In this document: positions 45,569-51,780 of the stretch, in pieces
Layout: each line of letters begins with the position of its first letter
How positions within the stretch are numbered: position 1 is the stretch's first letter
Assembly (NCBI RefSeq): GCF_011634775.1
Contig: NZ_JAALXT010000012.1
Location: 1 to 51,780, forward strand
Reading direction: 5' to 3'
Origin: Thalassoroseus pseudoceratinae
GTDB lineage: Bacteria > Planctomycetota > Planctomycetia > Planctomycetales > Planctomycetaceae
DNA: 51,780 nucleotides
Position numbers and translations under genes: made by a program
Notes under the pieces: generated by a model
The model's input: only the letters and a program-made list of their open reading frames with translations
Told to the model about the DNA's origin: nothing
Database searches by the model: none

Positions 45569-46060
45569 ATGCTTTTGCGAACGTTAATGGTTGTTGCTGT
45601 TGCGGTGGGATGTTTCGCTCAACTCGGTTGTGCCAAGCCGGATTCTCGGCAAACGGCAGACAACGCCGATCCCGCGAGCCGCACCACGCCCTCGCGATTA
45701 GGTCCTGACGGCCCCGATGCCCAAAAAGAGTTCACCAAGACCCCCACCGGGCTGAAATACCGCGTGCTCCGCAAAGGCGATGGACGCACACCAACCGCAC
45801 AAGACACCGTCCTCGCCGACTACAAAGGGTGGCTCGACGATGGCACCGTCTTCGACAGTTCCTACCGACGCGCCGAACCAATTGCGTTCCCGTTGAGCGG
45901 AGTCGTCAAAGGTTGGACGGAAGGTCTGCAACACGTTCGTGAAGGCGGCAAGATCGAATTGGAAATCCCCTCCGAACTTGGTTACGGAGCCGATCCTCCT
46001 CCGGGAATCCCACCAAACGCCACGCTGCACTTCATCGTCGAACTCCGTGAAGTGAAGTAA
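45569..46060 (+). CDS. FKBP-type peptidyl-prolyl isomerase, lipoprotein
   Basis: 163 residues, AGGG 8 bases before the ATG. The N-terminal signal has a lipobox-like LGC (MLLRTLMVVAVAVGCFAQLGC), so it is anchored outside the cytoplasm. The FKBP domain (TPTGLKYRVLRKGDGRTPTAQDTVLADYKGWLDDGTVFDSSY... GVVKGWTEGLQHVREGGKIELEIPSELGYG... LHFIVELREVK) is complete and of the Mip/FkpA type. It should speed proline isomerisation in exported proteins. Divergent from the YCF48 gene. Confidence 0.93.
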   Translation: MLLRTLMVVAVAVGCFAQLGCAKPDSRQTADNADPASRTTPSRLGPDGPDAQKEFTKTPTGLKYRVLRKGDGRTPTAQDTVLADYKGWLDDGTVFDSSYRRAEPIAFPLSGVVKGWTEGLQHVREGGKIELEIPSELGYGADPPPGIPPNATLHFIVELREVK

Positions 46061-46138
46061 CAGCACGACATCTCGCGGCCGCCGATCGGTGCCACCGCCC
46101 TCCACCGAAACCGATGGCAATGGATCGAGGAAGAGACA

Positions 46139-46633
46139 ATGTCCGACGTTTCACAGTGGATTCAAGCGTTATCAAGTGACGATGTCACCACGCGCCGCTC
46201 GGCTGCCAAGCAACTCGCCCAAAATGGGCCGGATGCCCAAGCCGCCGCCGTACCGCTGGTGCGATGTGCAGGGGATGACGACGAACAAGTACGGGAATGG
46301 GCCGTTGGTGCTCTCGAAGAACTCGGCCCGCCCCCGGCAGACGAAATCTCATCTCTCGAACAACTCGCAACGGACGCCAACTCCGATATCGCATGGTGGT
46401 CGGTCACACTGCTCGGACGCCTCAAAAACACCGCCGCCCCCGCCGTGCCGACTCTGGTGCAGGTTTTGAAAACTTCTGACGCCACCAACGTCCAAGAACG
46501 CACCGTCTGGGCTCTCGATCAAATCAGCATCGTCACCGAAGACGTGCTCGCCGCCCTCGAAGTCGCGGCAAAATCGCCATCACCACGCCTCTCTAGACTA
46601 GCTATCCGCACACAACAACGGCTGAACCCCTAA
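46139..46633 (+). CDS. HEAT-repeat protein
   Basis: 164 residues of tandem helix pairs of the HEAT/PBS-lyase type: SSDDVTTRRSAAKQLAQNGPDAQAAAVPLVR, DDEQVREWAVGALEELGPP, SDIAWWSVTLLGRLKNTAAPAVPTLVQ, TNVQERTVWALDQI. About four repeats of 30-40 residues. It has no signal peptide and binds something by a solenoid surface; the partner is unknown. It starts 78 bases after the FKBP gene on the same strand, so they may be co-transcribed. Confidence 0.8.
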   Translation: MSDVSQWIQALSSDDVTTRRSAAKQLAQNGPDAQAAAVPLVRCAGDDDEQVREWAVGALEELGPPPADEISSLEQLATDANSDIAWWSVTLLGRLKNTAAPAVPTLVQVLKTSDATNVQERTVWALDQISIVTEDVLAALEVAAKSPSPRLSRLAIRTQQRLNP

Positions 46634-46724
46634 AACAGCCAACCGCAACTCCGCAACCCCCGTCTGCCACCCCAAATCCCCGTCAAGCCACCGCCAGTCT
46701 CCCCCACCCATCAAACCGCGCATG

Positions 46725-46750
46725 AAAAAACCCCGGTAAAACCAGGGTTT
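46725..46750 (-). terminator. Rho-independent terminator of the displaced tRNA-Thr gene
   Basis: On the minus strand AAACCCTGG and CCGGGGTTT (one wobble) close around TTTTA, followed by a T run (A's at 46725-46730). It lies about 37 bases downstream of the tRNA-Thr 3' fragment. Confidence 0.75.
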
Positions 46751-46787
46751 GACGCTAATTGCCACTCGATAACCTCGAATGACCAAA

Positions 46788-47050
<263 letters not shown>

Positions 47051-47580
47051 CCTCCTTTATCGCTTCTGCCCAACAATTCGCTGGTGTCTGTTCCAAGCAT
47101 GCGTTGCGGGATTCGATTTGGCGGCCCGCATCTCGCCGCACAACCCATGGAAGCCATCGACCTGCACATCGGTCAGGGGTTCAAGTCAAACACGTCCAGG
47201 GGCCAATTCTCGCAACACAACGCACTGCTCCATCTGGACGGCCGCAACCGACTTCAGGAATTCCCGATACAACTCGTCGATTTCCGCCTCGGTTGCATCG
47301 GCGGGTAACTCGGCAGCGAACAGACCGCGGGAAACGAAGTGCCAGTCGGCAACATGAACGATGGTTTTCTCGCCCTCCCCATGGACTATCACTATGGCGA
47401 CCATGTATCGGGGGTGACTACGGGTCAAAAGTATTGATTGAATGCCTATTGATGTTCTGATACGTTCAAACTCAATCTTCTTCGGCGATCGCCATTGCCA
47501 TATTAATTCGTGTGGCCAATTAGATTTCGGAATACTCAACCCAATCGATCCCCCTTCATCCAAACGTATGGAGCCTCGCC
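47051..47580. other. Island-border spacer with no clear gene
   Basis: Between the border reading frame and the giant surface protein there are 530 bases. The only open frame of interest is 47186-47563 on the minus strand, listed separately. No repeat, tRNA or strong terminator is seen. The promoter of the giant protein should lie in the AT-richer stretch from about 47430 to 47570. Confidence 0.35.
47186..47563 (-). CDS. Doubtful small hypothetical protein
   Basis: A 125-codon frame read from TTG 47563, divergent from the giant protein. Its N-terminal half is ordinary (WPHELIWQWRSPKKIEFERI) and the C-terminal half has a plausible helix (ADATEAEIDELYREFLKSV). No family is recognised, there is no ribosome site at the start, and the neighbouring region is degenerate, so it may be a remnant or chance. 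Confidence 0.3.
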   Translation of the reverse strand: MDEGGSIGLSIPKSNWPHELIWQWRSPKKIEFERIRTSIGIQSILLTRSHPRYMVAIVIVHGEGEKTIVHVADWHFVSRGLFAAELPADATEAEIDELYREFLKSVAAVQMEQCVVLRELAPGRV

Positions 47581-50500
47581 ATGCTGCTGTTCTCGTTGCG
47601 CCAGTGGATTAATTCGCATTTTCGGCAATCGTCCCACAACAGGCAGCGACGTCGTCAGACCCGGCTTCACCGTTTACGGCCATGGATAGCGTCGGAACGC
47701 CTTGAGGACCGAACCCTCCTCTCGATCGACCCGGTGGGTGGGGAATTTCTGGTCAACACATTCACTAGTCAAGCCCAAGACGCTCCTGACGTGGCAATGG
47801 ATGGACAGGGCAACTACGTCGTTGTGTGGCAGGACTGGCATCAAACGGGTTCCGGCCTTGATGTGTATGCCCAGCGCTTCGCTGCAGATGGCACACCGCT
47901 AGGCTCAGAGTTCCAAGTCAACAACTACACCATTGGAAATCAATGGCGGCCGTCTGTCGCGATGGCCCCCAATGGTAATTTCGTCGTGTTATGGGATGAC
48001 GGACGTAGCGACGTTTACCAAGAAAACGGCCGAGACGGCAGCGGGAGCGCGGTTTATGGCCAACTCTTTGCCGCCGATGGCAGTCGGATCAGCAACGAAT
48101 TTCGAGTGAATCAAACGACTGCGGACGATCAATTCGATGGGCAGGTCGGCATGGACGACGGGGGCAACTTCGTCGTGACCTGGACCAGCTACAGCGGCAG
48201 TACCGCGTACGATGTTTATGCCCGGCGATATGATGCGGCCGCCACACCTCTGAGCGGAGAGTTCCGAGTCAACACGGCCACGTCTGGGCATCAATCCGCC
48301 GCCGCCATCGACATGGAATCCGATGGTGATTTTGTGGTCACCTACGGCAGCCCCGATGCGGATGACTTTGGAATTCGAGCACAGCGATTCAGTGCATCCG
48401 GCAGCAAGATCGGCAGTGAGATTCAGGTCAATGGCTTCGCAACGGGTCAACAACATTCGCCGGACGTGGCCATCGACGAAAACGGCAACTTTGTCGTCGT
48501 TTGGCGAGACGGAGGAAACTTTGGCCAGAGCAACGGCCGTGACGGAAGTGGCTGGGGTGTCTACGCACAACGATTTAATTCATTCGGTTCGAAGGTTGGC
48601 GGTGAGTTTCGCGTCAATACCACGACCTACGGCAATCAATGGGAACCGGTTGTCGAGATGGACAACGTGGGCAACTTCACGGTCGCTTGGCAAAGTGGGA
48701 CGGGCGATTACGAGATCTTCTTCCAGTATTACGATTCATCCGGGTTGGCGATCGACGGAGAACGACAAGTCAACGAAACAACGCAGTACACGCAGAACGA
48801 TCCGGCGATCGCGATCGACCCGGTGGGCAACACGGTTTTTGCTTGGGAGTCCTACACCAGTCAAGGCTATCTCGATGTGATGGCTCGACAATACGCCCCG
48901 GCGAATCCGGCACAAGAATTAACTTTGACCATTGCGGCAGCAGTTATTTCGGAAGCCGATGGGGCCGGGGCAACGACCGCGACGCTTGTACGCGGTGGAA
49001 GTACCACCGACCCGTTGACTGTCAACCTCAGCAGTGACGACGCCAGCGAATTGGCCGTTCCTGCGACGGTCGTATTCGCCGCTGGCCAATCGCAGATCAC
49101 ATTCCCCCTGGACGCCGTTGACGACACCCTGCTGGACGGTATCTTTCAAGTGACCGTCACGGCATCCGCAGACGGCTATGTAGACACGAGTGACACGATC
49201 TACGTCGTGGACTTCGAAACCCTGAGTTTGAGCATCGTCCCAAGTACGGTCACTGAGGGTGGACCGGCCGTCACTGCCACAGTGACCCGCAATAACACGG
49301 ATATAGACGACCCAATCACGGTCCAATTGGATGAACTGGACAATCCACTGGATATCAATGTGCCGTCCACGGTCACGATTCCGGCCGGCCAATCATCGAC
49401 GACGTTCTCAATCACGGCGTTCGATGATCTCGTCGTTGAGCCACAAGAATCGGCCCGCGTGTTCGCCGATGCCTCCGGCTACGCCGGGTTCATCGCTCCG
49501 ATCGACATCGTAGACAACGATGCAGCGCCATTTCTGGCGGGGAACATTCTCGTCAGCGCGGACGAGTCCAGCCGCGCGCCGCGACTCACGCAGTACACAA
49601 CAACGGGAAGCAGATTACAGGAATTCACCGTCCCGTCACCGGGCGACACTAGTCCTCGCGATGTCATCGTGGACCGGAACGGCAACGCCCAGATCTATAA
49701 CGGCACGTTCGATCCACGATTAAGCACTCTTGACCCAGCGACCGCCGTTTTCAGTCATCAAGCTTTTGACGGCTGGAGCACGGTTAACAACGTGAGCTAC
49801 GGCGGGATCGCGGCGTACGGAGACTTCGTCTTCGCAAGCGATACGAGCACGGGGAATCCCGGTGGAAGTCCACGTGGCATCGTCCGCTTTGACAGTGCAA
49901 CCGGAACCGCAAACCGCTTCGCGGAATTCAGCAACTTCTACGATTTAACGATTGGACTGGACGGTTATCTTTATGGCTTCGGCGACAACAACGCCGTTTA
50001 CGTGTTGAATCCGGTTTCAATGGAACAAGTCCGGCAAGTCGTGTTGCCTTCAGCTTCCGGCGGTCACCGCGCGGTGACCGCAAACGCGGATGGTGAAATC
50101 TTCACGGCCGCCTGGGATGGGAAACTCTACCACTTTGCCCCCGATGGCACTCCAATCATGTCGCTCACGCTGGGCGGCAACCTGACGGATATCGACATCC
50201 GCACTGACGGAGCCATCGTTGTCGGCTCGTGGGATGGCGACGTCTTCTTGACCGACGACAGCCTGCAGTCATTCACAAGCTTCGATGCGAACCCACGGAA
50301 TACAAGTTTTTCGAGCTTTTTCGTGGCCTTCACCGATCCATTGCCTTACGACAATCACGCTCCCTCTGCCGATAACCAATCGTTTACCGTGACGGAAAAC
50401 AGCACAAATATTGGCAGCGTGCCGGCCAGCGACCCAGACGGCGATAATTTGACGTACGCGATCACCGCAGGAAATGAAGATGGGGTTTTTGAAATCAGCA

Positions 50501-51780
50501 CGGACGGTGCGATCACCGTCGCAGATGGAATGTCGCTCGACTTCGAGACGAATCCTCAATACGTACTCACCGTGACCGTGACCGACGACGGCACGCCGAA
50601 CCTCTCGGACACGGCCACCGTCATTATTCAAGCGACGAACACAAACGATAACACGCCAGTAGCGAACGACGACCAGTATTCCGTGGCTGAAGACAATTCG
50701 CTTTCCATACCCGCCGCAGGCGTGCTTGCAAACGACAGCGATGCAGATGGCGATGCGTTGAGTGCGATTCTGGTCGGTGGACCGTCGCATGGTTCGCTCA
50801 CGCTCGACACGGACGGGTCGTTCGTCTACACGCCGAATGCGGACTTCAATGGGACAGACAGCTTCACTTATCGCGCCAGTGACGGCACGCTACAGTCTGC
50901 CCCCGCTAATGTCACGATCACCGTGATACCTGTTGACGACGGTCCAATCGCGAATCCCGACAGTGCCGAGACCGACGAAGATACACCAATTGTTATCGAC
51001 ATCCTGGCCAACGATTTCGAGCCCGACGGCGAACCGCTGATCATCGAACGGATCACATCGGTTGTCGGCGGAACGGTCATCGTCAATCCCGACAACACCG
51101 TCACGTTCTCGCCAGCAGCGAACTTCAACGGCAACGCGACGTTCAGTTACAATATTGAAGACCCGGGTGGTTCGCAGTCTCGCACCAGCGTCACGATTAC
51201 GGTCTTACCAGTGAATGACGCGCCCGTTGCCGCTGACGATGCGGTCGTGACGAACGAAGACCAATCGTTGGTGATCCAAATCGGCGATCTGACGTCAAAT
51301 GATTTCGACATCGACGGGGATTCGCTGACGGTCGATCCTCAGAACGGTCCCTCGCATGGCATTCTTGTTCCAGCAGTGACGACAAATGGATTCATTTATT
51401 CGCCGTTAAATGATTTCTTCGGTACGGATTCCTTCACCTATTTGCTGAGCGATGGAAATGGTGGAAGCGACTTGGCCACCGTAACCATCACCGTTAACCC
51501 GGTGAATGATGCCCCGGTTGCAAACGATGATGCTTACAGCGTTGCTGAGGACGGCACGCTGACAGTCACGGCTAATGGTATTATCGCAAATGACGTTGAT
51601 GTCGATGGCGATACGCTCGTCGCATCACTTGTCTCCGATGTAACCAATGGCTCGCTCACGCTGAACGCGAATGGTTCGTTTGACTACACGCCAAACGCAG
51701 ACTTTGACGGTACGGATAGCTTTACCTACCTCGTCAACGACGGAACGTTGAACTCAAGTCCTGCCACCGTGACCATTCAA
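47581..51780 (+). CDS. Giant modular surface/adhesin-like protein (partial, C-terminus off the right edge)
   Basis: Translation from ATG 47581 stays open for 1400 codons to the window end. The basic N-terminus leads to ASERLEDRTLLS (about residues 38-49), the planctomycete LEPR-XLL motif found near the start of large exported proteins. Seven tandem repeats of 47-62 residues follow (53-438), each with an EFRVN-type strand and a GNFVVxW strand. Then come two Calx-beta-like segments (about 440-645), a propeller/NHL-like part (650-920), one cadherin domain (926-1020) and at least four cadherin-like tandem domains (from 1027) with Asp-rich calcium motifs such as NDSDADGD. It is probably exported and attached to the cell surface for adhesion. 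It sits inside the right-hand island and may be its cargo. Confidence 0.85.
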   Translation, partial: MLLFSLRQWINSHFRQSSHNRQRRRQTRLHRLRPWIASERLEDRTLLSIDPVGGEFLVNTFTSQAQDAPDVAMDGQGNYVVVWQDWHQTGSGLDVYAQRFAADGTPLGSEFQVNNYTIGNQWRPSVAMAPNGNFVVLWDDGRSDVYQENGRDGSGSAVYGQLFAADGSRISNEFRVNQTTADDQFDGQVGMDDGGNFVVTWTSYSGSTAYDVYARRYDAAATPLSGEFRVNTATSGHQSAAAIDMESDGDFVVTYGSPDADDFGIRAQRFSASGSKIGSEIQVNGFATGQQHSPDVAIDENGNFVVVWRDGGNFGQSNGRDGSGWGVYAQRFNSFGSKVGGEFRVNTTTYGNQWEPVVEMDNVGNFTVAWQSGTGDYEIFFQYYDSSGLAIDGERQVNETTQYTQNDPAIAIDPVGNTVFAWESYTSQGYLDVMARQYAPANPAQELTLTIAAAVISEADGAGATTATLVRGGSTTDPLTVNLSSDDASELAVPATVVFAAGQSQITFPLDAVDDTLLDGIFQVTVTASADGYVDTSDTIYVVDFETLSLSIVPSTVTEGGPAVTATVTRNNTDIDDPITVQLDELDNPLDINVPSTVTIPAGQSSTTFSITAFDDLVVEPQESARVFADASGYAGFIAPIDIVDNDAAPFLAGNILVSADESSRAPRLTQYTTTGSRLQEFTVPSPGDTSPRDVIVDRNGNAQIYNGTFDPRLSTLDPATAVFSHQAFDGWSTVNNVSYGGIAAYGDFVFASDTSTGNPGGSPRGIVRFDSATGTANRFAEFSNFYDLTIGLDGYLYGFGDNNAVYVLNPVSMEQVRQVVLPSASGGHRAVTANADGEIFTAAWDGKLYHFAPDGTPIMSLTLGGNLTDIDIRTDGAIVVGSWDGDVFLTDDSLQSFTSFDANPRNTSFSSFFVAFTDPLPYDNHAPSADNQSFTVTENSTNIGSVPASDPDGDNLTYAITAGNEDGVFEISTDGAITVADGMSLDFETNPQYVLTVTVTDDGTPNLSDTATVIIQATNTNDNTPVANDDQYSVAEDNSLSIPAAGVLANDSDADGDALSAILVGGPSHGSLTLDTDGSFVYTPNADFNGTDSFTYRASDGTLQSAPANVTITVIPVDDGPIANPDSAETDEDTPIVIDILANDFEPDGEPLIIERITSVVGGTVIVNPDNTVTFSPAANFNGNATFSYNIEDPGGSQSRTSVTITVLPVNDAPVAADDAVVTNEDQSLVIQIGDLTSNDFDIDGDSLTVDPQNGPSHGILVPAVTTNGFIYSPLNDFFGTDSFTYLLSDGNGGSDLATVTITVNPVNDAPVANDDAYSVAEDGTLTVTANGIIANDVDVDGDTLVASLVSDVTNGSLTLNANGSFDYTPNADFDGTDSFTYLVNDGTLNSSPATVTIQ
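47737..48894 (+). repeat. Seven tandem coding repeats in the giant surface protein
   Basis: Each unit reads roughly G-[GS]-E-F-x-V-N-x-x-T-x-x-x-Q, then V-A-x-D-x-x-G-N-F-V-V-x-W, then V-x-A-Q-R-F-x-x-x-G. Units 2 and 5 carry an insert with NGRDGSG. The GNFVVxW strand and regular length suggest blades of one propeller with seven repeats. DNA identity between units is modest, so they are old duplications. Confidence 0.7.
50659..51780 (+). repeat. Cadherin-like tandem domains of the giant surface protein
   Basis: Four units of about 93-96 residues, starting near 50659, 50941, 51220 and 51508. Each opens with P-[VI]-A-x-[DP]-D and an E-D-[GNTQ] turn, has a LANDxDxDGD-like calcium motif, and closes with F-x-Y-x-P-x-x-x-F-x-G-x-D-S-F-x-Y. 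The last unit is cut by the window end, so more may follow. Confidence 0.75.

Noticed and set aside
47737-51780. CRISPR-like repeat array
   Set aside because: The repeats are in frame, unequal in length and encode protein domains; there are no uniform short repeats with spacers.

Overview
The window reads as chromosome of a planctomycete (class Planctomycetia). The diagnostic families are a prepilin-like DUF1559 protein beside a small carboxypeptidase-regulatory-like lipoprotein, DUF1501 and DUF1549/DUF1553 proteins in one operon, a PPC-domain secreted protein, and a very large surface protein whose N-terminus carries the planctomycete LEDRTLL motif. Shine-Dalgarno signals are patchy, and several genes seem to use GTG or TTG starts.

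Region 1 (1-4602) is the right end of an integrative element. It carries a tyrosine recombinase next to a displaced tRNA-Lys(CTT) 3' fragment (4561-4602, tRNA terminator at 4610-4642). Its cargo, all on the minus strand, is a zinc-ribbon membrane protein, two overlapping small unknown genes, a 55-residue SEC-C protein, and a translationally coupled pair: a polynucleotide-kinase-like P-loop protein followed by a Thg1-like 3'-5' nucleotidyltransferase that runs off the left edge. The pair looks like a 5'-end RNA repair module and is the best candidate here for an under-described system.

Region 2 (about 4650-46650) is host chromosome of mostly ordinary content. It holds a secreted beta-helix/SGNH fusion, an ALDH1/2-like aldehyde dehydrogenase, a group of phosphodiesterase-superfamily protein, PlsC and cytidine deaminase genes divergent from an LptF/LptG permease, rlmB, the DUF1559 protein and lipoprotein, an esterase, a DUF1802 protein, an amidase, hrpA, two zinc-ribbon membrane proteins, and a FAD/Fe-S oxidoreductase coupled to moaD and moaE. 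Further right are WD40 and FHA proteins, purH-tilS, a four-gene minus-strand planctomycete operon (YCF48-like/CBM9, DUF1549-DUF1553, DUF1501, PPC), an FKBP-type isomerase and a HEAT-repeat protein.

Region 3 (46725-51780) begins with a second displaced tRNA 3' fragment, tRNA-Thr(CGT) on the minus strand (46788-46834), with its terminator. This marks the left border of another island that continues off the right edge. It holds a small vestigial reading frame, a doubtful small gene, and the first 1400 codons of a giant modular adhesin-like protein: seven tandem N-terminal repeats, two Calx-beta-like segments, a propeller-like region, one cadherin and at least four cadherin-like tandem domains.

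No CRISPR array, rRNA, intact tRNA or insertion sequence was seen.
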